DNA from: Dryococelus australis
Lineage: Eukaryota > Arthropoda > Insecta > Phasmatodea > Phasmatidae
Reading direction: 5' to 3'
NCBI GenBank assembly: GCA_029891345.1
Contig: CM057009.1
Coordinates: 91,869,416 to 91,933,415 of the forward strand
DNA: 64,000 nt
The notes beneath the pieces were generated by a model, which was given only the letters and a program-made list of their open reading frames with translations, made no database searches and was not told the DNA's origin. Position 1 is the first letter of the stretch, and every line of letters starts with the position of its first letter. The position numbers and the translations under genes are program-made. Positions 1 through 9,801 of this stretch are shown one piece after another.

Positions 1-1170
1 ATAAACTCGTACTATACTCACGAGTCGGAGAATCATGTACAATACTGCAATGGATCTGAACACTTTACGTATTGTAAACTTCTGGCGATGAAGCATCTTC
101 AGCGTTTTAGCAATCCTTGCAACCCAAATGCGAAACGTACTTGAAAACTGTCAAATGGGAAGAATTGTATTATTATAATTTTGATTCGCAAATTATCGAA
201 ACCATGTACATTAAAATTGACTGAAAGAAAGACTTACCATTTGTTTATACATATATGGATTGCGCGAGTCCTCGGGAATCGGGAAAATTCCGCTGTAATA
301 ATTGAAACCATGGAACGACACGAGAGAGAAGAGCACGTTACATATTGTGATCAACTTAGGCACATAACGGTATGTAAGGATCCAGTACGTCCCACCATAT
401 GTTTGTGGAGTGAACATGCATATTGCTAACACGAATTCAAACAACACTGTAATTTATCGAGTAATAAACACGAGTTGATGAAAATTATAAAATATCACCA
501 ATTTAATTTAAAAAGTGTGTATTTTTTATCTGAAATAAATTGCTACTTTATTATGTTTTTTTTTCATTTATCCAATTCTCATTCAGTTTGTTTAGTTTTG
601 GCGACTATTTACCAGAGTGCTCCACGATCGACATGGCATCCCCCCTTTTTTTTTCTTTATTCAATAACCAATCAGAGTACACCATTTTATTCCCAGCGAT
701 TTTTTCTGCTGGTTAACATTGGTATCGAAATTCGAACCCAAATTGCCTTAAAAATATCCAAAAGTTTATCACTCGTTAAAAAAAAATTAAAACTTCATAT
801 TATACAAGTTTTGTTTTAAATTGGCCTGTTATGGTACCGAGCAACTTGCTGTTAGAATTTAAATTCTTTCGAAACTGTTTCCATTAACTGTTCGTTTCCC
901 TTTAATTGTTCTATGATTACCTCCACTATAGAGTCGTGCTCGTGAATAATTGTAAAAAAGTCTTGCATAAACTAATAACTAGGTAACTTAACTTTGAGAA
1001 TATGTTCAAATACCGATCTCATTAGCTATATGTACTCTGATGTTTTCTTTTTTTTTTTTGCGCTCATCGTTCGAAGACCAAAGGCGAGGGAATAACCATA
1101 GACGATCGCCAGCTTCAGGCACCGGTCGTTTTCCCCACAGAAAATGAACGGGAACATTCGTTGATTGAAA
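1..1170. other. AT-rich stretch, no gene recognised
   Basis: Open frames of 78-114 codons occur on both strands (181-429 and 475-819 plus, 211-447 minus), but they are hydrophobic or homopolymer-driven and overlap each other. A T10 run lies near 1050. I see no domain, RNA or transposon end here. It could hold upstream or downstream parts of the minus-strand gene group that begins at 1174. Confidence 0.5.
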
Positions 1171-1173
1171 TCG

Positions 1174-2124
1174 TCAAATTGTTAATTTTTCGTTGACGGC
1201 TTCGACAAGGAGCGGTAAATAATTTATGTTCTTATCAAACAGATTTGTGCACAAGCCGTGTACTTGGTCTGCTGTAATTGACTCTTTGGCCCGAGGTCCG
1301 AATAGTTTCCGGTAAACGCCATTGCAGTGTCGGTAAAAGAATTTGTGTAGGTTTAACGTGGACGCTTCGCTGTCATGTCCAAACAGAGGTGAAATGTAAT
1401 GCTCAAAGACGACGTCGTGTTTGAAGACTTTTTCAAAAACTTGAACAACAAATTGCTCAAAACATCGTCCGATACCGGCGTATTTTGTGCTTCGAGACTC
1501 GCGGGTAAATCGTTTTTCTTTTGCACCTCTACGCGTGTATGTTAGCAAGCGCGAACGCTAGGCAGAAACCCATCACTGGTACAAACAATATATGCAATAA
1601 CAAGATTACCTGATCAAATTCAGCCACGTAGAATCGGAATTGAGCAGGGAAACCGTGTTTAATTGATTGGGTTTTTCCACGAGCCTGAATACATCTCGAC
1701 TAAAGTCTTCGATAGTTTTCGGTGATTTATTCGTCAGGTAACTCCCAAAAAATTGGTTTTGTTGGTTGATTATCGCCGAATGTTCGCCCATCCATTTTGG
1801 AAGAATTTTAAACATGTCGTAAAAACAAATTTTCGTAGAATTGTTCAGATCTTGAACTATGGACAAAATGGAATCGATTTTGAGTTTCGGATTGATTTTC
1901 AACAGAGCTTCGTAGTTGATTATACTATCGAGTAGAAACAAGTTGATTTTGATAATTTTTATAGATGTTTTTACATCGTACGTGAAAATTATATTGACAA
2001 TTGAAAGTTTATATTCGCGAATATCCAACAGTTTAATGTATTCGTCGCTCAATTTATCGTATTTTTTACTTGCTGTGTTCGAATCGACTGGTTCCTTCAA
2101 AGTGTAAAATTTATAAGAATTCAA
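1174..2124 (-). CDS. Unrecognised protein, two predicted exons
   Basis: Two minus-strand frames, 2124-1606 and 1548-1174, can be joined. The first runs 172 codons from ATG at 2124 and ends ...TWLNLIR. Its last codon contains a CAG/GTAATC donor (intron starts at 1609). A GCTAAC branch-like motif and a TAG acceptor end the intron at 1529, and exon 2 (1528-1174) restores AGA-GGT-GCA in frame. The joined product is about 290 residues. Exon 1 is rich in Lys, Ile and Asn with amphipathic segments; exon 2 is richer in Phe, Cys and His. I see no known domain, signal peptide or clear membrane segment. It lies 211 bp downstream of a small membrane-type ORF and in the same direction as the lipase-like gene. 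A large DNA virus origin is possible because the ORFs are packed on one strand, but the intron argues for a cellular gene. If the splice is wrong, these are two separate ORFs. Confidence 0.4.
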
Positions 2125-2180
2125 TCAAGGCAATATCGATAGTCCGATTTGGGTAGTTGTGTCCAATTACTTAATTGATG

Positions 2181-2181
<1 letters not shown>

Positions 2182-2245
<64 letters not shown>
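2182..2245. repeat. (AT)n microsatellite
   Basis: About 32 uninterrupted AT dinucleotides separate the unknown gene at 1174-2124 from the small ORF at 2335-2643. Confidence 0.97.
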
Positions 2246-2249
<4 letters not shown>

Positions 2250-2334
2250 CACATTTCGCGTAATTATATTTGTAATATTTTTTTATACACACTCGCTGTT
2301 TAGTAAAAAGTGTGGCCGCGTGGTGAATGGTCGT

Positions 2335-2643
2335 TTATTTGAAGAGCGTTTTTAGATTTTTAGAGATATTCAAACACGAATCTCGTATGAAGACCGTCCT
2401 GTCGCCATAGTCGAAAAAATTAAACTGGAAACATGAAGTGACCCCTTCTGAATTATTTTCCTCGCGAATGGCGGTCCATCTCGCATCTTGTGGCAGGGAG
2501 TTGTTTGCCACGCAATTCATTTCGAGATTGATGATTGTAGCATAATATGAATTTGTAACGACTACATACAGACAGAATATTACCCATTTGGCGCAATTGA
2601 ATAATCTTTCAATCATCCAGTGATATTTGTTTACTGTTGCCAA
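2335..2643 (-). CDS. Small ORF with one likely membrane segment
   Basis: This is a 102-codon minus-strand frame starting at ATG 2643. Residues about 13-38 are hydrophobic (NCAKWVIFCLYVVV), fitting a signal anchor. The remainder is polar with several Cys and an N-glycosylation-like NNS, so an extracytoplasmic C-terminal part is plausible. It follows the lipase-like gene by 14 bp on the same strand. It could therefore be a later exon of that gene, since a weak acceptor-like CAACAG lies just inside the frame. No family is recognised, and it may be a chance ORF. Confidence 0.3.
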   Translation of the reverse strand: MATVNKYHWMIERLFNCAKWVIFCLYVVVTNSYYATIINLEMNCVANNSLPQDARWTAIREENNSEGVTSCFQFNFFDYGDRTVFIRDSCLNISKNLKTLFK

Positions 2644-2657
2644 CGCCTCGTGTTTTA

Positions 2658-3185
2658 TTAGAGTAGTTTTAAAAAAATTCGTATGTTAACAATAACACCA
2701 AAATTCTTTCTAATTTGCCCGTAGTGCGCTAGTAACTGATCTTTGGAAATGAAATTGTAATTGGACTTGGCTGTATCTTCTACCAGCAAGGGTAAAAGCG
2801 AATCGTCAAAAACATTTTTGAGATTTTGCAAACGGAATAAAGGAGTGCCTACGAAAAATATACATTTCACATATTTGTAAAATTCCGCCTTGTCGTAAAT
2901 TTCCAATATTATGGGCACCAGTAAACCGCCCAAAGAATGGCCTACAACGAAAATTTCCAAAGAAAATGAGTATTTCGACAAGTACTTTTCCATCGAAAAT
3001 TTTACCGAATATGCAGACTGTAATAAATCATTATGCCAATCGTACGCGATTCCTTTAATTTTAACTTTCGGAACCTTTCGATATAAATGAGAAATGAAAC
3101 TCGAATATACAGATTTTCCAGGCACGGAACATAGCACTTTGCCGGGCAAGATAGTCGACTTGTGTTTACTCTGGTGCCTGATCAA
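2658..3185 (-). pseudogene. Alpha/beta-hydrolase (lipase-like), 5' part lost
   Basis: The 175-codon frame carries the nucleophile-elbow signature VVGHSLGG (G-x-S-x-G) at about residues 80-87. It is followed by a helix and a strand ending FFVGTPLF, the usual position of the GTP/H motif in lipases and esterases. The upstream YDWHNDL at about residue 48 matches the strand before the lipase helix. This supports a serine hydrolase acting on an ester or lipid. The catalytic Asp and His are not evident before the stop at 2658, so the C-terminal part is missing, spliced on, or lost. Family members usually exceed 300 residues. The N-terminus overlaps the start of the Merlin-like transposase on the other strand (about 3094-3185), so the first codons may not be original. 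It is probably a truncated gene or one exon of a longer one. The substrate cannot be told. Confidence 0.5.
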
Positions 3186-3800
3186 ATACCCTCGACAGCA
3201 GACTATAGTGAACGAACTTTTGTGCTCGGGAAAGACGATTGTCGCCTGGTCGAGTTTCTACCACCAAGTGTGCATAGACTGGGTGTTGATGTACAGGATA
3301 CGAATCGGTGGGCCGGGCAAAGTGGTCGAGATCGACGAGTCGAAAATGGGCAAACGCAAGAACCGCAAAGAACGTAAAGTTCACTGCCAGTGGGTTTTCG
3401 GCGGAGTACAGTGGGACGATCCGGCGAAATTCTACCTGGTGCCGCGGAAAAGAGGAACCTGGCCACCCTGACCAAGATCATTCGCGAGTGGATCACTCCG
3501 GGCACGACGATAATTTCAGACTGCTGGCGCGGTTACAGCAACTTGGACATTCACAGCTACAGTCACATGCAGGTGAATCACAGGCGGGAATTTGTGTGCA
3601 GCGAAAAGAGCGGAATGGTAAACACTCGAAACACTCTACAGATGAAGAGGGGCGAGACGTTGAGGGTACACACTCAAAACATCGAGCGAAATTGGTGTTC
3701 TGTGCGATACAGCTTTCCCTGCTTTGGGCGACGGAAAAAAATCTTGGCTCGGCTACCTGGCCGAGTACGTCTGGACGACTGCACGCTTTGCTGATTCACA
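3094..3800 (+). pseudogene. Merlin (IS1595/IS1016-like) transposase, frameshifted
   Basis: The reading passes through 3094-3471 and then continues in another frame, 3390-3794, so at least one frameshift lies near 3450-3480. The order of conserved blocks fits the DDE transposase of Merlin elements. They are GGPGKVVEIDESKMGKRK (first catalytic Asp), QWVFGGVQ, IIREWITPGTTIISDCW (second Asp), a VNH block, and VHTQNIERNW (the glutamate position). An N-terminal helical region (about 3150-3300) precedes them. Family proteins are about 280-320 residues; the recoverable length here is about 230. The frame break and extra codons between VNH and the Glu show that this copy is inactive. I could not fix its terminal inverted repeats or the 8-9-bp target duplication. 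It lies against the lipase-like frame on the opposite strand and may have disrupted it. Confidence 0.8.
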
Positions 3801-3911
3801 CCGCCGACATGCACCATCCTAATCGGTGCAGAGGAGATGGCGGCGAAGGCTATCCCAATTTCGATAGGTATCTGTTTGTTACGGTTGTTTTTAATTTGCA
3901 GGCACGAGCGA

Positions 3912-4125
3912 GATTGAGTTGCTGTTGCAGTTGTAGTGCATCGAGTTGCTGTTGCCATTGAAGTATAAAATTAAAGTGTGATTGACTTGCTGTTGCAGTT
4001 GCAGTTTGAAGAAAGTTCATTGAGTTGCTGTTTGATTCAAGTTTAAATTAATTTTCAATTGTGTAGCTGTTTGATTCAAATTGAATTTAATTTTTAATTG
4101 AGTTGCTGTTTGATTTAATTTACAG
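3912..4125. repeat. Degenerate GAGTTGCTGTT tandem repeat
   Basis: The core GAGTTGCTGTT recurs at about 3916, 3949, 3986 (GACTTGCTGTT), 4023, 4062 (degenerate) and 4098, spaced 33-40 bp. The 3' half of each unit changes from TGCAGTTG to TGATTCAA along the array. Confidence 0.75.
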
Positions 4126-4194
4126 GTGCGAATAAGACAATGTAGTTGTTTGTTTCGGTTTTAAAAAAATGTTTGATTGACGTGTTGTTTGTGT

Positions 4195-4482
4195 AAACAT
4201 TCGTTCGCGATCTGGAAAACAGCCTAAAATAGTCGAGTGGGTCGTGCGCGGCTACGACGGGTGTACTTGCATCTGTTGCATCCACAAAACTTGGATCTGC
4301 CAGTTTCAATTACTGAAGTAAATTGTTTTTTTTTTTTTTTTAATTATATTCATTCGCGATCCCGAAAAACCATAGCACGGTCGTGTCTGTCATGACCGGT
4401 TCGGCCGGCGGCGGCTGCAATTGCTTACGCTATTGCTTTCGCGGACTTTGGATCTGCCAGTTTCGAGTGTTGAGGTAATTAA
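4195..4482. repeat. Two direct copies of a ~155-bp unit
   Basis: Both copies start ATTCG..CGCGATC and end with TTGGATCTGCCAGTTTC (about 4291 and 4448). The GC-rich middles are diverged but similar: GTCGTGCGCGGCTACG versus GTTCGGCCGGCGGCGG. Each is followed by a T-rich or A-rich run. They follow directly on the GAGTTGCTGTT array. Confidence 0.65.
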
Positions 4483-4749
4483 TATATTTAAAAAAAAAAG
4501 TGATTTGCGTATATATAAGACTTAAAAATCTATAGGGTTTAATTTATAAAAAGTTGAATTGTTAACTGTACATTCTTTAGCTGTACCCTTTAAATGATTG
4601 CTTACATGTGGAACTTTATGTAATAAATGTTAATTTTTTTAAATGTTAATAATTATTAAATATTCTCTTTAGAAAAATTTTAAAAATATGCATCGCGAAT
4701 AACGCGTATTTAAACAGGGACGAGAAAAGGGCAAAAAATATATTATTTT

Positions 4750-5200
4750 TTTTGGATACACGATAAGAAACTTTTAGCAATAGTTACTTTTGACACCTGG
4801 ATAGGCCTCGGGAAGCAAATTGGGTCTTTTACCCTATATTCCGTTTTCGGTTTGGATACGCTATAGGAAATAATTGGGTGTAGGTCGAAATCCCCCCCGA
4901 CTCGGCAGGATAAGCAATTCGAAACAAGTGGGGTGCGGCACCAATTTTCCCCCTGCCCGCTTGGATACCCAATGTCGTCCTTTTCGGTCCTGCACGTTTT
5001 GTCACCTGGATATACAAAAGGAAACTTTAGGTAAAAACCAACTTTTTCAAGATGCACTGGATACGCAGGGGGAAATTTTGTGTTTTATTTGGGCTTTTTT
5101 CTGGTTGTGGTTGGATACATAATTGACGGTTTTCTGTCTCGACTTTTTTATCATTGAATACGTAATACAGTGGTTTTTGAGCGATTTAGATACGCAATAC
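4750..5200. repeat. Degenerate GGATAC minisatellite, units of ~45 and ~54 bp
   Basis: A GGATACGCAATAGGAAA-like motif recurs at 4754, 4799, 4854, 4908, 4963, 5008, 5059, 5113, 5156 and 5188. Spacings are 45, 55, 54, 55, 45, 51, 54, 43 and 32 bp. The bodies of the units differ strongly, so the array is old. Open frames on both strands inside it are by-products. Confidence 0.75.
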
Positions 5201-6697
5201 GGAACGATCACCTCACTTTCACACAAAAATACACCTAGACTCACTTGCCGGAAACATGGCAGGTGGTTGATGGTTGTAAGGGGCCGTCGCCCTTAAGATC
5301 TCCATGAGGCGGGAATAAATGTACACAGACACATTGGTTTTCAGGAAACACTGGTTGTATTTTTTTTTTTTTTAAATTCCGATGTGAAGGTACAACACTA
5401 AAGCGGGCGTGCGGCAAGAGGCCCCGCACCGGCCGAAGCTGTAACACAAATGCGTCAATGGATGCGACAAAAGAATTAAGTGGTTCGTTATGCCGGAGGG
5501 GCCGTAAGTTTTCTCCTGAAGGGAGGCGTACACGGGGTTGCAGGAAGAGGTTAAGCAAAAGGTGCCAGGATAATTAAAAGTCTATTGCAGCTATGTGATT
5601 TAAATACAAAAGTTACTTCATCCCCGAACCGTGTGGTGCGATTTGACCTGAAGCCCGCTACTCTCAGACTGAAGAGGGGTAACGTGACAGAGGTAACCAC
5701 CACCCACCAAGACAGAATATCCCATGACAAAGATGAAATGAATGAAATGGAACATGTGACCTTTGAATAATACATTTACATTTAGCAAAATGTGACGTGG
5801 TTTACATTGTCCAACACAAATATGATACACAATACGCAAAAATAAATTTTTATACCTTTTCAAATTTTGGTGATAAGTCTTTGCTGCTACCTGAAATAGA
5901 GAATACACACATGGAAAACTTTTAAACAAGGATAGAATAGTTATGCGTTAATTAAAATCTGTTTACATTTAATAAAAAAATTTCTTTATGTTTGCCATGA
6001 GAATTTTGGCGTGGTTCAGTTAGAGTTCAAGTGCTCCACTGCTAGAGTCAAGACACGTGTTCTTAATTTATTATGGATGGTACTAATAAAAATAATTGTT
6101 AATTACTACTTTGTTTCTTTATTGAGCATTACCCGATCCACTAGTTAGTTTTCCATAAAGTTACCGCATTATTTAGTTCTCGCGACCATATGGTCGGAAC
6201 TTTGCACACTCAGTACTATGTTATTCGTGCAGGGATTATGTCACATCAATTTCCAGTCTGGTTATAATTTACGTTAGTAATTATGAAGGAGTGATCTGCT
6301 TTGTTAAGACAGTTTACACAAAAGTATACCTTGTGGCGTTGAAAGTTTTTACACTGACTCGTGCAGCACAAGTTGGGCGTGTGGCCTTCAGTCGTGCTGC
6401 ATGCGGCTGGTACCTTGAGTAGATAGTTCCTACCTGTTCTGCTAGATGGTGTGCGCTAGTAGACAAGGGCTCTGGGGGAATCTGCGATCGGAGTCACATG
6501 TTTAATTATAAAACTTTTTGTAATATTTTGGGATGTATATCAGATATGGGGGTGGGAGAGGAGGAGGCGAAGGGGGTATGTACTTGGCATAAAAGATATA
6601 TGGAAAGAAGGAATAACCAAGCATTGTGATATTATGCATGGTTTTTTTAGCAGATGAAGGTTTGTACGTGCAGATAGTGAATTGTTTCTTCAAGTTA
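5201..6697. other. Intergenic; GC-richer island then AT-rich
   Basis: Positions 5250-5560 are GC-richer, contain a T14 run at 5360-5373 (an A-tail if read on the minus strand) and an open minus frame of 105 codons with no recognisable domain. Positions 5585-5770 hold a 61-codon plus frame, also unrecognised. The rest is AT-rich. At 6540-6590 there is a G-rich purine tract. No gene can be supported. Confidence 0.5.
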
Positions 6698-7333
6698 TAG
6701 GCCTTATTCATAGTCAGAGCTTCGTCCAAAGATGATCTTCTTCGGAGTTGATCTGAGGTTATTCCGGACTAAGTGTGGACTAAAGATATCGTATTCATAA
6801 ACCCCGATTAGAGCGAGGCTATCTTTAGTTAAATGACCAGTGAAGTGCACTGTTGCCAGGTTTACTGCACATGTGCATTGCTGATTTTCGTCACAAATAA
6901 AACCATGAAGTTCCGCTAATGACAAAATAATATCTAGATAGCGCTAAGTGCAATATAACTTATTTATACATTATATTTTCTTTTCAAATTGGATAGTAAT
7001 TTACAATGAGCATTAATCAGCGTAACAAGAAATAAAACATAAATTATACTGTGTGTGGATTTGAAAATAAAAGTAGATGTTATGTAAATATACATACATA
7101 ACACAAAGTAATTTTCGAAGCAAAAGCTTATATGAAAGGTCTCGGCATTCATCGGGATTTGATTATTGCCATTCAAAAGTGACGAATAACAAATTCGTTA
7201 TTTTTCACTACATTAATGTCACTTTATTCGTTGTAACCTTGTTTTCATTACTCTCTATCACATATTGTAATATCTGACTCTATCATATATGATAATACTG
7301 GAGGATGGAGGACATTAAAATTAATATACTTGA

Positions 7334-7408
7334 CATGTGCCACGTGCTCCCACCCTTAGGACCATTTGTCGTGTGCCACGTGCTACCATACCTAAGACCA
7401 TTTGTCCG
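7334..7408. repeat. 37-bp direct repeat, two copies
   Basis: TGTGCCACGTGCT begins at 7335 and again at 7372. Both copies continue to CCATTTGTC. The CACGTG E-box is kept in both. It lies in a GC-richer patch (7330-7530). Confidence 0.8.
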
Positions 7409-7747
7409 GCCATATTCTGCAACGTCACTGCAGCAAGGATGCGCGCTCTGCGCCGAGGAGAGTGCGCAGCGGTGCAGAGCAGCCGGTGGTTGCCATGGCG
7501 ACCAGACACGCCACGCAGGAGGACGAAATAGGCCGACATTTTTTTTTTTTTTCACTAAGAGTCAAAGGCCTCACTCAGACATTATTTGTTGTTATGATTA
7601 AAATATTTATTGCTTGTTCTGTTTTATTTGTGTGTTAATTTGTTTACAGTGCAATGTAAATGTGTCATTATATATTTCATAATTCACCTAGAGTTCTGTC
7701 CATTCCATTCACAAGAGTTTTGTATTACAGGGCTATTTTTGTGATTT

Positions 7748-8208
7748 TTAAATGTTTATTTGATCATTAGCATGTTGCCGGGGCAGGAAATACAAGTCAT
7801 GAGAGAAAGTAGTGCTGTTTCGGCACGTGGGTAACCTGGGATGAACCTGCGCGCCGAGCGGGATGTCGGTCAACGCGCAGAACCCAACGGAGGTGAAGTA
7901 TGTGTCATGAGCTCCGGCGTTTTCCCTCACGCACCGGGCGGCCTTGAATTTCTGCATCTGGCCATTAACTACAATAGACGCTAACGTAATCTCGGAACCT
8001 TCTTTTCATTTTCAACCGCCCGGTAAGCCACCTCCTCACCCCGCAGGAATAGCATTGCCCCGGAGAGCTTAAGTTTTTCATAACCATTGTTTGTCGCAAG
8101 ACGTTTTATCAGTTTCACCGCATGGCCGGTCAGAATAGCCACCCGAGTTTTGTGTAAAATGCTCCACATCGAGGGGGGGGGGGGTGTAAATAAAAGTGAT
8201 ATATGCAT
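7748..8208 (-). other. Exon-like coding-potential patch, unrecognised
   Basis: Two minus-strand frames (8208-7981, 75 codons, and 7957-7748, 69 codons) have higher GC and balanced amino-acid content, with little homopolymer. The segment between them carries an acceptor-like CTATTGTAG. This could be the remains of a captured host exon inside the Harbinger-like segment. A G11 run at 8173-8183 interrupts its upstream end. No domain is visible. Confidence 0.25.
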
Positions 8209-8898
8209 CTGTGAATCAAACGGTACATACTTTATTTACGGTCGTATAATGTGTATCAAGGGACGGGCCTTTACAATACCCGCTCACTAAGTTACGTAAG
8301 TTTTTTCATCTGCAGGTGTTCATAAGTATTGTTTCGCGTTGTATGGGCGTGTGGGAGGCCCTGACAGACCACGTACGCGAGTGTTAACGACTAGGTAATT
8401 TTCCCGCCGCGACCATCAATGGTGCGTAGTCGATCGACGGGCTACTGTTTAGCAAACACCATTCACCTGAAGCAGCAATCAACGGGGCAGAGGACACTAA
8501 CATCGTCGGCGAGGAGATTGGTCCGGGCGTACGGCCCGCAACCCCGAGTTTAAGAGATGCAGCAGGTACATTGACATCGCCTTGACGGCGTCTGGCGCCA
8601 ACCGGGTATAATTACATCATCGACCTCATTTAACCGTTTTACAACGTCCCAGCAGGAATCAAAATGGCGAGCCCAAGTGCGGCTATTGTTCATTGCACCA
8701 TTCTCCATTTTCACTCCATCATACTAATATCTTATTATACCATATTGATATGTTACATTTTCATAGCACACCCCTATGCACTGGTAATATCGGCTGGTTT
8801 TATTTTATAATGTCAATACTGTCTTTACAATTATGTTAAATTTGTATTGTAATGCTAAATATATTACAAGAATACATTATAAACAGGTTAAAACATCT

Positions 8899-8970
8899 TA
8901 TTCCCAGACGAAATTTGAACTTGCAAACTTATGCACAACAGCCCACAACGTTACCACTGAGCTACCATAG
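8899..8970 (-). tRNA. tRNA-like pseudogene or SINE head
   Basis: On the minus strand the 72-nt segment carries an A-box-like TAGCTCAGTGGTA and a B-box-like AGTTCAAATTTCG at tRNA spacing. The acceptor-stem ends do not pair, so this is not a working tRNA. It is probably a tRNA-derived repeat. Confidence 0.45.
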
Positions 8971-9499
8971 ATTTTCGTATAATTAAATACTTTAGTATAT
9001 ATATTGACATGGTAAGATTTGTCTTAAAGTTCTCTTTGTGTATTAATATCTGTCTCGTAAGAAACTGTTTTCAGAGAAGGCATTTGATCGACAGAAATGG
9101 AAAGTAACTACTGTAGCTAAAAACTGATATATTATTAAGTTTATTAGCTACATTTCCTTTGAATTATTATTCACGGAACATTTCATCCATCAGATCGGCA
9201 AATTTTTGCACACATATTGACAGAATCGACCTTATAAGTAATTTTTATGTTTCGTGAACTTTATCTAGCTTTCAGTGGCATGTAATACTAACGAAACTGT
9301 CATATATTATGTCCGCCATGTTTCATCTTGACCTCAATACTTAGTTAGTCCTACCCTCAGTTCGGACTAAAAGTTAGGCCGTACTAAAGCAAGATGATCC
9401 TCGGACTAGCAACAAAAATTCTCTCTGAATACGAACAATTTTGGTCGGAGGATGATCTTTCCTTAGTCCGGACTAAAAAAGACTGAACAAGGCCCATTA

Positions 9500-9801
9500 T
9501 TTCGAGGATAGCACAGTAGCAGTGCAATAAGCTTACATAGATTTAGTCTTTCGTCTAACATAAAGACAATCAGAAACAAATGTGATATAATATACTCATG
9601 GAACATATACTTTAAAATTTTACATAAATAAAAGGTTTAGGGTGAGTGGTGTTGAAGTTGAAATTAGAATAATTTTTACGTGCACAGAGAGCTAATCATT
9701 TTGATACAGGGGCCACATATTTGGATGCCGTGTTGGGAGTAGGAGAAAAACCGCAGCCCGTCTCTCTTACTTTGAAAACCATATAGTGGCTCGTCCATCA
9801 C
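9500..9801. other. AT-rich spacer upstream of the DJR-like ORF
   Basis: Positions 9500-9660 are AT-rich. Coding-like composition begins near 9700. There is a frame break there relative to the 9802 ATG, so the true N-terminus of the following gene may lie further upstream, in another frame or exon. No clear TATA or initiator is seen. Confidence 0.4.

Larger units (their letters stand above)
6698..9496. mobile_element. PIF/Harbinger-like element, 2.8 kb, probably non-autonomous
   Basis: The left end at 6698 reads TAGGCCTTATTCA. The right end, read inwards from 9496, is TGGGCCTTGTTCA. Both are flanked by TTA (6695-6697 and 9497-9499), the target site used by PIF/Harbinger transposons. A second shared block, GATCATC/GATGATC followed by TCCG, lies about 35-50 bp inside each end. 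Subterminal GGACTAA motifs recur at about 6766, 6778, 9364 and 9468. No DDE transposase is readable inside, so it would be non-autonomous or a decayed composite. The inverted ends are imperfect. Two unrelated insertions sharing a short end motif is the alternative. Confidence 0.45.

Noticed and set aside
1174-3185. Firm assignment to a named nudivirus gene cluster
   Set aside because: No diagnostic nudivirus core gene is recognisable and one ORF pair seems spliced, so a viral origin remains only a possibility.
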